Source: CAZTAO01 sp964611645 | GTDB lineage: Bacteria > Armatimonadota > UBA5829 | Length of the DNA: 64,000 nucleotides | Reading direction: 5' to 3' | Assembly: GCA_964611645.1 (NCBI GenBank) | Contig: CAZTAO010000014.1 | Location: forward strand, 30,737 to 94,736 | Shown: piece by piece, positions 43,453 to 52,364 of the stretch | Layout: each line of letters starts with the position of its first letter | Numbering within the stretch: the stretch's first letter is position 1 | Notes under the pieces: model-generated | What the model was told of the DNA's origin: nothing | What the model saw: only the letters and a program-made list of their open reading frames with translations | Database searches by the model: none | Made by a program: the position numbers and the translations under genes

Positions 43453-45130
43453 GTAAAAGCATCTCCCTTGCGTGGAGCACCGCAGCCTCGGATTTCTGTG
43501 TTCCACCGAGCATTCGGGCTATTTCGGCGACGCGGGCCTCGCCCTCGAGTTCGCTCATCTCGACCACGCTGGACCCGTCCACCACGTGCTTCTTCACGCA
43601 GAAATGCCGCGCTGCCTTGCTGGCGACCTGAGGCAGGTGGGTCACGCAAAGCACCTGCTTCTTCGCGGACAGCGCCGCTATCTTGTCGCCGAGGGTCTGA
43701 GCGGTCAACCCGCCAATGCCGGCATCGATCTCGTCGAAGATGACGGTCGGCACATCCGCGCTCGTGGTGATGGTCCGAAGCGCGAGCATTATCCTTGAGA
43801 GTTCGCCGCCCGAAGCTATCTTCACCAGCGGCTTCACCGGCTCCCCGGGGTTGGGCGATATCAGAAACTCCAACTTGTCCCCGCCCGTCGGCCCCGGCTC
43901 GGTTGGTTCGATACTTACCTCGAACCGGCACTTTTCCATACCCAGATCAGCCAGTTCAGCCTCGATCAGCTTCTCGAAACGAGGTTTGGCGGCTATACGA
44001 AGCTTCCGCAGCTTCTCGCATATCCCGGTCAGTCTTCCGGACAACTCCGATATCCGCCCCGCGAGGTCGTCGTGGCGTTCCTGGGCATGGTCCAGCAGGT
44101 CTATTTTGGCCTTCAGGTCGTCGCCGTACAAGAGAATATCTTCCACCGAATCGTCGGATGCAGTATCCGCAGGTGCTGCGCCATACTTCTTCTTGAGGGT
44201 CCGTATCAGATCGAGCCGCTCCTGCACTTGCTCCAGCAGGTCGGGGTCGGCATCGAGTTTCTCCATATACTTGCGCAGGTCGGCGGCGCAGTCCTGGGCG
44301 ATGGCGAGGGCGGTCTGGACCGGTTCCAGCGCGCCCGCGGCTCCAGGGTCGAGGTCCGCTACCCGCTCCAGTGAGATCAGGGCGGCGCCGAGGGTCTCCA
44401 CTGCTCCCGCGTCTCCGCACAAAGCCTCAACCGCCTCAACACCGTGCTGCCGCAGCTTCTCTGCATTGGCAAGCAGGTTCCGCTGGCTGGAAAGCTCCTC
44501 TTCCTCATTCGGCTGTAGTTTCGCGTCAAGGATCTCCTGAAGCTGGAATCTGTATAGGTCCAGAAGCCGCGCGCGCTCCCGCTCGCCGGTCTCCAACTCC
44601 TCCAACTCAGCGGAGGCGCCACGATAGTCGTCATAGGTCTGCCGGGCATCTTGCCTTAGCTGCTCCACCTCCGCGCCGCACCAGGAATCGAATGTGTCCA
44701 GATGCGCGGATGCCGCAAGCAGCGACTGGTGCTCGTGCTGGCCGTGGATGTCCACAAGGTGAGCGGATATCTCTTTGACAGCCGAAGCCGTGGCGGTGCG
44801 GCCGTTGACCCGAAACACCGAACGCGAGTCCCGGCTAATCTCTCGGCTGAGTATCAGCAGGCCATCCTCCGGCTCGAAACCGTTGGCAGCGGCGGCCTCG
44901 GCGGCCTGAGGGCAGTCGGTGACATCGAAGGTGGTCTGCACAACGCACTTGGGCTGCCCGGTGCGGACAACCTCGCTGCCCACCCGCTCGCCAAGCGCCG
45001 CGCTGACGGCGTCAACAATTATCGACTTGCCAGTGCCTGTTTCGCCGGTGAGAACACTAAAGCCCTCACCAGTCTCAACCCGCAAGTCGCTAACAAGAGC
45101 AAAGTTTTGAACATGTAACTCGAGAAGCAT
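43430..45130 (-). CDS. recN: DNA repair protein RecN
   Basis: 566 aa, the usual RecN length. It has Walker A in LTGETGTGKSIIVDAVSAAL (GETGTGKS at 29-36), the HGQHEHQSLL motif, a long Glu/Leu-rich coiled coil (about 150-380), the ABC signature IASGGELSRIMLALR and Walker B VIFDEIDAGIGG, then VTHLPQVAS. RecN is an SMC-like ATPase that helps join DNA ends in double-strand-break repair. ATG start. The 3' end overlaps steA. A gap of about 290 bases, filled by two hairpin repeats, separates it from nadK upstream. In other genomes recN follows nadK directly, so the repeats have invaded this junction. Confidence 0.95.
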   Translation of the reverse strand: MLLELHVQNFALVSDLRVETGEGFSVLTGETGTGKSIIVDAVSAALGERVGSEVVRTGQPKCVVQTTFDVTDCPQAAEAAAANGFEPEDGLLILSREISRDSRSVFRVNGRTATASAVKEISAHLVDIHGQHEHQSLLAASAHLDTFDSWCGAEVEQLRQDARQTYDDYRGASAELEELETGERERARLLDLYRFQLQEILDAKLQPNEEEELSSQRNLLANAEKLRQHGVEAVEALCGDAGAVETLGAALISLERVADLDPGAAGALEPVQTALAIAQDCAADLRKYMEKLDADPDLLEQVQERLDLIRTLKKKYGAAPADTASDDSVEDILLYGDDLKAKIDLLDHAQERHDDLAGRISELSGRLTGICEKLRKLRIAAKPRFEKLIEAELADLGMEKCRFEVSIEPTEPGPTGGDKLEFLISPNPGEPVKPLVKIASGGELSRIMLALRTITTSADVPTVIFDEIDAGIGGLTAQTLGDKIAALSAKKQVLCVTHLPQVASKAARHFCVKKHVVDGSSVVEMSELEGEARVAEIARMLGGTQKSEAAVLHAREMLLLAHQRNS

Positions 45131-45171
45131 TGACCACCAAAAGGAGAAAGGCTAGGAACAAGGAATCATGT

Positions 45172-45254
45172 CATCCCTCCAGGTAGGGACTACCTGGAGG
45201 GTTACATTATCTTCGCTGTGTACCCTCCAGGTTCGGAGACCCTGGAGGGATGAG
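45172..45254. repeat. Double-hairpin repeat CATCCCTCCAGG, copy 1
   Basis: CCCTCCAGG-TAGGGACTA-CCTGGAGGG forms a near-perfect hairpin, and CCCTCCAGG...CCTGGAGGG near the end forms a second. The outer CATCCCTCC and GGAGGGATG also pair. Copy 2 lies at 45309-45392. Confidence 0.85.
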
Positions 45255-45308
45255 AAAACCGCACGCTTCGACCTTTAGACGGGCTCAAGGCTTAGCGTGA
45301 TGGGTCAT

Positions 45309-45392
45309 CATCCCTCCAGGTAGTCCCTACCTGGAGGGTCAACGTTATCGTCGCTGTGTACCCTCCAGGTTCGGAGACCCTGGAGGGATGAG
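45309..45392. repeat. Double-hairpin repeat CATCCCTCCAGG, copy 2
   Basis: The structure is the same as copy 1, but the first hairpin loop is TAGTCCCTA, the exact reverse complement of TAGGGACTA in copy 1. The spacer between the hairpins differs in a few bases (TCAACGTTATCGTCG here). A tandem AACTCAGAACTCAGAACC array (45395-45420) follows. Confidence 0.85.
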
Positions 45393-45421
45393 AACAACTC
45401 AGAACTCAGAACCCAGAACTC

Positions 45422-46321
45422 CTAGACGCCCGGTTCATCGAATCTCTCGCCCCACCTGAGGCGGGTGCGTAGTTTGTCGTAGAAGCTCTGGGGCTCGGTC
45501 TGTACCAGCTTGGCCTTGAATGCGGCCTTGCGCACCACCACCACATCCTCGCACTCCAGGTGCTCGCCCATCTGGCCGTCAATGGTGAGTGTGGCGACGG
45601 CCCCGGATTCGTGCGCCTCGCCGATTATTCGCACGCTCTCGCTGTCGGGCACGACCAGTGACCGCTCGTTGAGGGTGTGCGGGCAGATAGGGGTGATTAT
45701 CAGCACGCTGACGTCCGGATGCACCACCGGCCCGCCCGCGGACAGCGAATACGCCGTGCTGCCGGTCGGGCTGGAGACTATGATCCCATCCGCCCGATAG
45801 GTCACCAGGTATTTCTCATTCACGTAGGTGCGCAGTGACACCATTCTGGAGAGTGGGCCTTTCGAGATAACTACCTCGTTGAGGGCGTACTGGCGGTAGA
45901 CGCTTTGCCCGCACCTCAGCACCTCGGTCTCCAGCGCCACTCTCTCGGAGATGTGGTAGTCCCCTGAAAGGACCTTCGAGACGGTGTCGATGGCGCCCTC
46001 GGGAGTGACTTCCGTTATGAACCCGTACCTTCCGAAGTTGACCCCCAGCATGGGGGCGCCGTGGGGGGCGGCTATCCTGCTCCAGCGGAGCATCGTGCCG
46101 TCACCGCCCAGTACAAGCAGCAGGTCGGCTCGGCTCAGCGCGTCTTCGGAGGCAGCCAACTCAGCCCTGCCGCAGGCTTCTGCCACCTCATCCAGCAGAA
46201 GTGGCCGAACCCCTCGCTCGTTACACAGCGCAACAAGCTCGCAAGCCAGGGTCACAGCCTCCGGCTTGAGAGGGTTCGGGGCTATGCCTACCGTTTCAAT
46301 GGGTCTCCCAGAGTTACTCAC
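45422..46321 (-). CDS. nadK: NAD kinase
   Basis: 299 aa, typical length. The GGDGT motif occurs as LVLGGDGTMLRWSRIA (residues 70-85), followed by GVNFGRYGFITEV. The substrate-binding loop is RADGIIVSSPTGSTAYSLSA, with the catalytic GGPVVHPD region next. It phosphorylates NAD to NADP using ATP or polyphosphate in the cytoplasm. The GTG start is one base after the stop of the TPR gene upstream, so these are co-transcribed. The order TPR, nadK, recN, steA, steB follows the actinobacterial nadK-recN-steA-steB block. The downstream gap to recN holds only repeats. Confidence 0.94.
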   Translation of the reverse strand: MSNSGRPIETVGIAPNPLKPEAVTLACELVALCNERGVRPLLLDEVAEACGRAELAASEDALSRADLLLVLGGDGTMLRWSRIAAPHGAPMLGVNFGRYGFITEVTPEGAIDTVSKVLSGDYHISERVALETEVLRCGQSVYRQYALNEVVISKGPLSRMVSLRTYVNEKYLVTYRADGIIVSSPTGSTAYSLSAGGPVVHPDVSVLIITPICPHTLNERSLVVPDSESVRIIGEAHESGAVATLTIDGQMGEHLECEDVVVVRKAAFKAKLVQTEPQSFYDKLRTRLRWGERFDEPGV

Positions 46322-46322
46322 A

Positions 46323-47789
46323 CTACTTCGCCGGGGCTGCGGCCGGCTGTGGGCCGAAGCGTTCGAGGTTCTTTTTGGCGTCCGCGTTGTTTGGGTCTAT
46401 CTCCAGGGCCTTCTGATACATGCTCTTGGCCTCGGTGTAATCCTTGGTTTCCTCGGTCTCCTGCTGCTTCTCCAACTCCGCGCCAAGGCTGTTGTACACT
46501 GCGGGCTGCTTGTCGTCGAGTTCCAGCGATGCCCGCAGGTTGGCTATGGCATCGGCGTGCTGGCCCAGGCGTGCGTGCGCTGTGCCCGCGCCAAAGTACA
46601 CCGCCGGGTCTTTGCTGTCGGCGGATATCAGCTTCTCGTAGAGTTTCTGCGCATCTTCGTTCTTCCCGGCCTGCAGATAGGCGGCAGCCAGACTGGTAGT
46701 GGTGGCTGTATTCTCCGGGTCAAGCTTCTGCGCCTCTTCGAGGGCCTTTGTCTCCTCCGCTGAGTTCTTCTGCTCGTGGTAGACGGTAGAAAGCCATATC
46801 CAGGCGTCCTTGTTTCCGGGCTTCACTTCAACCGCTTTGCGCAGGGTTGCCAGGGCGTCGTCCGTTTTGCCAATCTTGAACTGCGCCCAGCCGTATTCCG
46901 CGAGGGTGTCGGTGTTGTCCGGCTGAAGCTTGCTGGCGCTCCCGAGCGCTTCCGCCGCCTTGGCGAAGTCGCCCTTCTTGATGTAGAGCTTGCCCAGGCG
47001 CTGCAAAGGCGCGATCTCGGTCGGCTTGATCTTTGCGGCTGCCTCGAACTGGTCGATTGCCCCGGCTTCATCCCCGCTGCCAGCCAGCAGGTCGCCGTAG
47101 CCCAGACGGGCGGCGTAGTTGTCCGGATTGATGGACAGTGCCGACTCAAACGCGCTCTTCGCGGCAGGATAGTCTTTCTTGTCCAAGAGAATCCCGGCCT
47201 GGTTGATCAGCAGATCGTTGTTCTTGGGGTCGACAGCCAGCCCTTTCTGCACAGCCGCAAATGCCTCGTCGGTCTTCCCGCTTTCCCGGTAGGCCACAGC
47301 GAGATTGTTGAGGATGCGGGTGTCTTTTGGGGCCTGCTCGTGGGCTTTCTTGTAGCTCACAATTGCCTTGTCGTGCTTCTTCTGGAAAAGGCACGCGTTG
47401 CCCAGGCTGAACCACGCCTCGCTCCACTTGGGCTTGAGTTTGAGGGCGGTGTCCAGTTCCGGCTCTGCCTTGTCGTACATCTTCTGGTTCAGATAGGCCA
47501 TACCCAGGTAGTTGTGCATAGTTGGGGACTTGGGTTTGAGCTTCACCCCCTCCAGCAGCACTTCCTGAGCTTCCGCGTATCGGCCCTTCTCAAGATAGAT
47601 GAATCCCAGCCACTCCCGCGGGGCGGGGTCTTTGGGCCTGTCCTTCGCGATCTTGGAGATCATCGTGATCGCTTCATCTACTTTGCCGGCGTTGTAGAGT
47701 TTTACCCCTTCGCGCAGACTCGCTGCGTGGAGGTCCGATACAACCGCCGACAGACACAGCGCCGCCAAGCATACAGTTAAGAGCTTCAT
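46323..47789 (-). CDS. Secreted TPR-repeat protein
   Basis: 488 aa. A signal peptide (MKLLTVCLAALCLSAVVSDL, cleavage near residue 22) shows export. About 13 TPR units follow, for example AEPELDTALKLKPKWSEAWF and AIVSYKKAHEQAPKDTRILN, with the usual A-P helix pattern. A short Ala/Pro/Lys tail ends the protein. It probably serves as a periplasmic or surface scaffold. The ATG has GGAG six bases upstream, and an extended -10 promoter lies at 47856-47864. It is the first gene of the run leading into nadK, so it may share expression with housekeeping genes (inference). Confidence 0.87.
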   Translation of the reverse strand: MKLLTVCLAALCLSAVVSDLHAASLREGVKLYNAGKVDEAITMISKIAKDRPKDPAPREWLGFIYLEKGRYAEAQEVLLEGVKLKPKSPTMHNYLGMAYLNQKMYDKAEPELDTALKLKPKWSEAWFSLGNACLFQKKHDKAIVSYKKAHEQAPKDTRILNNLAVAYRESGKTDEAFAAVQKGLAVDPKNNDLLINQAGILLDKKDYPAAKSAFESALSINPDNYAARLGYGDLLAGSGDEAGAIDQFEAAAKIKPTEIAPLQRLGKLYIKKGDFAKAAEALGSASKLQPDNTDTLAEYGWAQFKIGKTDDALATLRKAVEVKPGNKDAWIWLSTVYHEQKNSAEETKALEEAQKLDPENTATTTSLAAAYLQAGKNEDAQKLYEKLISADSKDPAVYFGAGTAHARLGQHADAIANLRASLELDDKQPAVYNSLGAELEKQQETEETKDYTEAKSMYQKALEIDPNNADAKKNLERFGPQPAAAPAK

Positions 47790-47855
47790 GTTATTCTCCG
47801 GTTCAAGGCGCCAGGCAAATGCGCGCGTTTTCTCGCTAATTCTAACACGACTACC

Positions 47856-47864
47856 ATTTTACCA
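47856..47864 (-). promoter_or_regulatory. Extended -10 promoter of the TPR-nadK run
   Basis: Read on the minus strand, TGG is followed by TAAAAT (5 of 6 matches to TATAAT) with the extended TGn element. It lies about 67 bases upstream of the ATG at 47789. No strong -35 is visible. Confidence 0.4.
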
Positions 47865-47940
47865 TGTAATGGCAAGAATGGGGGGGCGGAAAGGACGAGT
47901 GCACTATGTATTACCCCAGACGCATCGCCTGTCCGCCCAA

Positions 47941-49911
47941 TCAGTGCTTTCCCACCGACACCTTACTCCCCCAGATGGGTCCGTTGGAGACGTAGTTGGG
48001 TTCCACGTTGTCAGCGATGTCGGGGTTCTCCAGGAGGTACTCGCGGCCCGCCTCTACCAGCTTGGGGTTTCCGGATTTGATCATGTCGTGCGCCAGGTAA
48101 TGGTCGTCGTGTCCGAGAGTCTTGATCAGCACTTCCTCAGACTCCGGGATTCCCTGGCTTATGACGAACCGCCACGCGCCATAGGCGACGTTGAGGTTTC
48201 CCTGCTTCACCTGCTTGGCCATAAATGCATTGCCGGCGGGATCGTCCAGCCGCATCAGCGCCGTGGCGCATTCGTATATGTCCGGTGAAACCGTTGTGCT
48301 CAGCGACTCAGGATCCAGCGATCCCCGTTGTTTCTCAATGGCGGCCATCAGGTACTTCACGGCCTGCCCGCCACCAAGTTTGGCCAAGGCTCCAGGAACA
48401 GTATAGAGGTCGTCCGGGTCGGCCAGGTAGGGCAGGATGTAGGGGAATGCCCGCTTGTCCCCCAGTTCGCCCAACGCACCCACGGCCATGATGCTCGAAC
48501 CGTCACGCTTTGGCGGTTGCGTGACCGCGCCCAACAGTATGCGGAATGCCCTGGGGTCTTTCAACTGGGCCAATGCCAGCCTGCACGAGCCCACAAACGA
48601 TGGGTCTGTGTGGTCCAATGCGGCAATCAAGGAGTTGCCGGCGCGTGGGTCGCCGATACTCCCCAACGCGTCCGCTGCGCTTATCCTGACCTCATTGTCC
48701 GGGTCAGCCAAGAGTCCGCAGAGATCGGGCACTGCCGCAGTTGCGTGTAGCGTTCCGAGAGCATCCGCCGCAATGTCCATCACGTGGTTTTCAGGATGCT
48801 TCAGGAGCGCTGTGAGCGCGGGTACTGCGCGGGGATCGCCGATGTCCCCCAATGCCCTGATAACCTTGCAGACAGGAGGCTCAGCCTCGGGCACAACGCT
48901 CTGCCACCGCCTGGCCTGGGCTGGATCGCTCGACTCCATCGCTTCCAGCGCTTTTGCGAGGAGTGCGAGCAGCGGTTCGACGGCGTCCGTGGCTTTCAGT
49001 TCACCCAAAGATTCCGCGGAGCTGCTGGCAACGCTTACGTCCGGATCGCCCAGCGCACCCACCAGCAGGGGGACTGCGCCCGTGTCCCCGAGTCTTCCCA
49101 AACCCTCCACAGCCATTCCCCGCACAGCAGCAGAAGTGTCACGAATGGCAGTTCTAAGCGCTTCCTTGGCCTCTGGCGCTTCGGCATAACAAAGAACGTA
49201 TGCCGCCTCCCAACGACGATTTGCATCCGAATCAGCAATCATCCGGAGGGCGAGCTGAACGGAGCGAGGATATGACACGAGGTAGCCGCTATGGATATAG
49301 CCGTTGCCCGCACGCCAAGCCTCGAGTATGACGTCGTCGGCGCGGCCATCCTTGAAGCCACACAGGATTTCTACAGCGCCTGAAGCGACTTCCCGGTCTT
49401 TGTCTCGGATCAGCGAAGCAGCTAGTTCGAGTAGTCTTGGGTCCTGATTGCCTCTGAGGTCACTTACAGCCTTCCGTCTCTGTTGGGCGTCAGTCCCCTC
49501 AAGCTTCCAGACTGCCTCATCAAAGCTCATTCTCCGGGGCCGCGTGAGTCTGAGATCCAGTGGTTTCGACGTGAACTTCTCAATGGTATCTCTGGCCGCG
49601 GCACGGACTTCTGGGGATAGGTCTATCAGCGCTTGTTTGTAGAGAGCGGGCAGTGCGCTCCTGTCGCGGATGTGCCAGAGGGCTTGCGCGGCTGCTGCTC
49701 TGATCTTGGGGTCTTTGTCTTTGAGCATTTGGAGGACTATCGGCGTTGACTCCGGCCCATAGCTCCAAAGCTCAACCTCCGCACCCATCTGCTGCACATA
49801 GTTGGGGCTTGCGAGCTGCTTCACCAGGGACTTCACATCGGATGCCATGCCGGGCTGGGTCAGAAGAAGCAGAAGTACCACGAGGACGCCAGTGTGGAGT
49901 GCGGAGCGCAT
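47941..49911 (-). CDS. Secreted HEAT-repeat protein
   Basis: 656 aa from ATG 49911, selected because GGGAGG lies seven bases upstream; the frame opens 13 codons earlier without a site. The signal peptide MRSALHTGVLVVLLLLLTQP ends near MASD. The rest consists of HEAT-like helical pairs, visible as repeated blocks such as AAAQALWHIRDRSALPALYK, AAADALGTLHATAAVPDLCG and ISAADALGSIGDPRAGNSLI (about 16 units). Such solenoids bind other proteins. The C-terminal region ends KVSVGKH. It lies 30 kb from the TPR protein at 7416 and has no operon partner of known function. Function unknown. Confidence 0.85.
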   Translation of the reverse strand: MRSALHTGVLVVLLLLLTQPGMASDVKSLVKQLASPNYVQQMGAEVELWSYGPESTPIVLQMLKDKDPKIRAAAAQALWHIRDRSALPALYKQALIDLSPEVRAAARDTIEKFTSKPLDLRLTRPRRMSFDEAVWKLEGTDAQQRRKAVSDLRGNQDPRLLELAASLIRDKDREVASGAVEILCGFKDGRADDVILEAWRAGNGYIHSGYLVSYPRSVQLALRMIADSDANRRWEAAYVLCYAEAPEAKEALRTAIRDTSAAVRGMAVEGLGRLGDTGAVPLLVGALGDPDVSVASSSAESLGELKATDAVEPLLALLAKALEAMESSDPAQARRWQSVVPEAEPPVCKVIRALGDIGDPRAVPALTALLKHPENHVMDIAADALGTLHATAAVPDLCGLLADPDNEVRISAADALGSIGDPRAGNSLIAALDHTDPSFVGSCRLALAQLKDPRAFRILLGAVTQPPKRDGSSIMAVGALGELGDKRAFPYILPYLADPDDLYTVPGALAKLGGGQAVKYLMAAIEKQRGSLDPESLSTTVSPDIYECATALMRLDDPAGNAFMAKQVKQGNLNVAYGAWRFVISQGIPESEEVLIKTLGHDDHYLAHDMIKSGNPKLVEAGREYLLENPDIADNVEPNYVSNGPIWGSKVSVGKH

Positions 49912-50049
49912 GTAATACCTCCCAAAGGCACAAAGGGCTGACTTGCCCACGATTGCATTTCCAGTATCCTATACCTAACAGATAAATAACGCAACATGGG
50001 GGCAAAGTGTTCACTGATATTATTAAGTGATGCGAGTGGGAAGACGGCC

Positions 50050-50123
50050 GTAGGGGCGATCCTCCGTGGTCGCCCGGCGTTTGCGTGGATGGGGCGCGGG
50101 CGGGCACGGAGGCCCGCCCCTAC
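50050..50123. repeat. GTAGGGGCG inverted repeat
   Basis: GTAGGGGCGATCCTCCGTGG on the left and GGAGGCCCGCCCCTAC on the right pair at their ends (GTAGGGGCG versus CGCCCCTAC with a C inserted). The centre contains CGCCCGGCG and GGGCGCGGGCGGGC, which can fold further. It lies in the gap between the HEAT and GH36 genes. Confidence 0.65.
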
Positions 50124-50133
50124 GCTGTCTGCG

Positions 50134-52305
50134 CTAATAGGCTAGTCTGAACAACCTCGCAGTGAACGGCTTGTCCAACTTGGCGCTCAGGGTGGAAGAA
50201 GTCTGATCGAAGGCGAACTTGCACGGCAGGTTCTTGGGATATACCTGCTCGACATTGACCTGCCTGCCTGCAAGTTGCGGCAGCGGGATTGTGAACGTGT
50301 CCGGCGAGCCCGGGCCTTCGAGCCGCCAGACGGCCAGCAGGGCTTCCGGCCTGGCGTTGTGTTTCAGGCCGAGGGTGTGCCAAGCGTTCTGGTTTCGACT
50401 CCGCTCAACCAGCGGGCTGCCGGCATTCATGTCTCCGAGGGTTACCTGGCCGGTGGGCCAGAAGGGGGTCATTTGGGGTATTTCTTGGCGGTAGGTTTTG
50501 TAGGTGGATATGGCTTCTTCGATATAGTTCAACCGTTCCGGCGGGATATCGAGTATGTGGGCGAGCAGGTATATGCGGCAGAGCATTGCGTTGATCATCT
50601 GGAACGCAATCTGCTCCTCGTCGGCATCGCCGGAACCCAGCGACCATATCCCCAACTGCTCCGGGGTCGCGCCCGCGATTGTGCCCGATAGAATCGGCGG
50701 CCAGTAGCGGTAGTCCAGTTGATCGCTCGCGCTCTGGACCTGGCACCGGGAGAGCATCGCGTAGTCCATCCGCATTCCCCCTGCGGCGCAGTTCTCGATC
50801 GTCAGGCTGGGGCGCCTTTGGGCGAGGTTGTCCAGCCATCCAAGGTGCGCCCGGTTATGCTGCAGGAGGCCGTCTCCGAAGGAGTCCGCATCGGTCTCGG
50901 TGCCCATTCTGGCTGTGATGTTGAAGTCGAACTTGAAGTAGCCGAAGCCGTAATCGTTGACCAGCCGGTCCACCACCTCATCGAGGTGCGCGCGAACCTC
51001 CGGGTTGCGGAAATCCAGCAGGTAGCGGCCGCAGTCGATCACCCGCTTGCCGCGCCGCATCATAAACCACGAATCGGGCTTCGCTGCAACCGGCCCCTTG
51101 ACCCCGACCGACTCTATCTCCACCCATATCCCCGGCAGCATCCCGTGGGCGCGGATGGAGTCGGTGAGTTCATTCAGGCCGTTTGGGAAGCGCTCGGGGT
51201 TGGGCTGCCACTCGCCGACCGTCGGCCACCAGTCCTCGCCCGGCGCCGCGTACCAGCCCGCATCCATCAGGAATATCTCTGCCCCTATCTTTGAAGCTGC
51301 TTCTATGAGGGGCAGTTCTTTCTCGGTGGTCGGCCCGACGGGGAGGCAGCTAAAGAAGTCATCGAATATGACCGGCAGTTCGCGGTTGTCGGGGTGGGGG
51401 CGAATGCAAGAGGTTCGGCGGTAGGATGTCAGGTGCGCGACAGCATCCTGCCAGTTCCCTTCCGCCACGCCCATCGCCACCGGAACAGTCTCAAACTCCT
51501 CGCCGGGCTGGAGGTCCTTCCACCAGTGGCCGTGCTCCTCGTTGGGGCCTCCGATGCTCAGATACAGCGATTCCAGCGACCGATTGCCGATCTCCCAGTG
51601 CCAGGAGCCGTTGTGTTCGATCTGCCAGAACCACACGACCCCAGCCTCGCAATCCTCCAACACAGCCATCGGCATATACCCCGCCGACGACCATGATCCG
51701 GTCTGCGATACGCTCACGCACGCCCGTCCTTGCGATGCGGTATTGCACCGGTGCAGGCCGAACTCTCCCAATGCCCCGCTCCGCCACTGCCCCTCGCTGC
51801 ACCACGCCGAGTGGGCCAAGTGCAGCCGCAGCTTCTCGGACCAGTCCTGCTTGCCTCCCATGCCGATGCCATTCACAACACACGAGAACAGATGTTCCAT
51901 CCCAACCGGCTGCGAACCGGTATTCCGAACGCTCACCCACCGCCGTATCACCGGCAGCCCGCTGATTAGCTTGTAGTGGGATTGCACTTCAAGACCCAGC
52001 ACGGGGTCGGTGTAGCTGAGAGTGACCAACCGGTCTGGCCCGTCGGTGGTTTCGTCCATCCCATTGAACACAAGCCGAAGACCGGGGTTGCCGCCGACCA
52101 GTCGCGTGCCGTGGTGCGAGTCCAGATCCTCGCCGGAGCAGTGGAACTCAGTCTCAACACAACAGGCGAGGGAGTCGGCAGTGGGTGGGTCGTCGCGAAG
52201 CTCCTCGGCTATCTTCCGAGGAAAGATGCCAAGCTGCCGAAGGCTGGAGCCGTCCCGATAGAACAAGACCTCCAGCCCCTCATGTTTGATGGTTAGTTCA
52301 TCCAA
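50134..52305 (-). CDS. GH36-like alpha-galactosidase family protein, with in-frame repeat insertion
   Basis: 723 aa, no signal peptide. The N-terminal beta-sandwich contains HEGLEVLFYRDGSSL and HHGTRLVGGNPG. The catalytic barrel follows with EIFLMDAGWYAAPGEDWWP, WVEIESVG, the nucleophile Asp D460 in YFKFDFN and the acid/base Asp D528 or D531 in SASDQLDYRYWPP. These are the retaining alpha-galactosidase positions in GH36/clan D, so alpha-linked galactosides or related sugars are likely substrates. A TTG start with AAGGA is used. Near residue 633 a segment (MNAGSPLVERSRNQ) is absent from the paralogue at 52508 and comes from half of the GTTTCGACTCC palindrome. The two GH36 genes lie in tandem. 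Confidence 0.87.
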   Translation of the reverse strand: MDELTIKHEGLEVLFYRDGSSLRQLGIFPRKIAEELRDDPPTADSLACCVETEFHCSGEDLDSHHGTRLVGGNPGLRLVFNGMDETTDGPDRLVTLSYTDPVLGLEVQSHYKLISGLPVIRRWVSVRNTGSQPVGMEHLFSCVVNGIGMGGKQDWSEKLRLHLAHSAWCSEGQWRSGALGEFGLHRCNTASQGRACVSVSQTGSWSSAGYMPMAVLEDCEAGVVWFWQIEHNGSWHWEIGNRSLESLYLSIGGPNEEHGHWWKDLQPGEEFETVPVAMGVAEGNWQDAVAHLTSYRRTSCIRPHPDNRELPVIFDDFFSCLPVGPTTEKELPLIEAASKIGAEIFLMDAGWYAAPGEDWWPTVGEWQPNPERFPNGLNELTDSIRAHGMLPGIWVEIESVGVKGPVAAKPDSWFMMRRGKRVIDCGRYLLDFRNPEVRAHLDEVVDRLVNDYGFGYFKFDFNITARMGTETDADSFGDGLLQHNRAHLGWLDNLAQRRPSLTIENCAAGGMRMDYAMLSRCQVQSASDQLDYRYWPPILSGTIAGATPEQLGIWSLGSGDADEEQIAFQMINAMLCRIYLLAHILDIPPERLNYIEEAISTYKTYRQEIPQMTPFWPTGQVTLGDMNAGSPLVERSRNQNAWHTLGLKHNARPEALLAVWRLEGPGSPDTFTIPLPQLAGRQVNVEQVYPKNLPCKFAFDQTSSTLSAKLDKPFTARLFRLAY
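50392..50415. repeat. Half copy of the GTTTCGACTCCGCTCAAC palindrome inside the GH36 gene
   Basis: GTTTCGACTCCGCTCAACC followed by AGCGG is one arm of the palindrome at 37906 and 60295. On the coding strand it is read as LVERSRN. The paralogous gene at 52508-54646 lacks the segment. Confidence 0.85.
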
Positions 52306-52364
52306 CTATTGGTCCTTGTTCAGCATAGCGGGGTAGGATCCCAGTGATCGATAGCTTCATTTCT

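Noticed and set aside
45172..45392. Possible small CRISPR array
   Set aside because: Only two copies, each a double hairpin of about 83 bases, with a gap of 54 bases and no cas genes; it does not fit CRISPR unit sizes.
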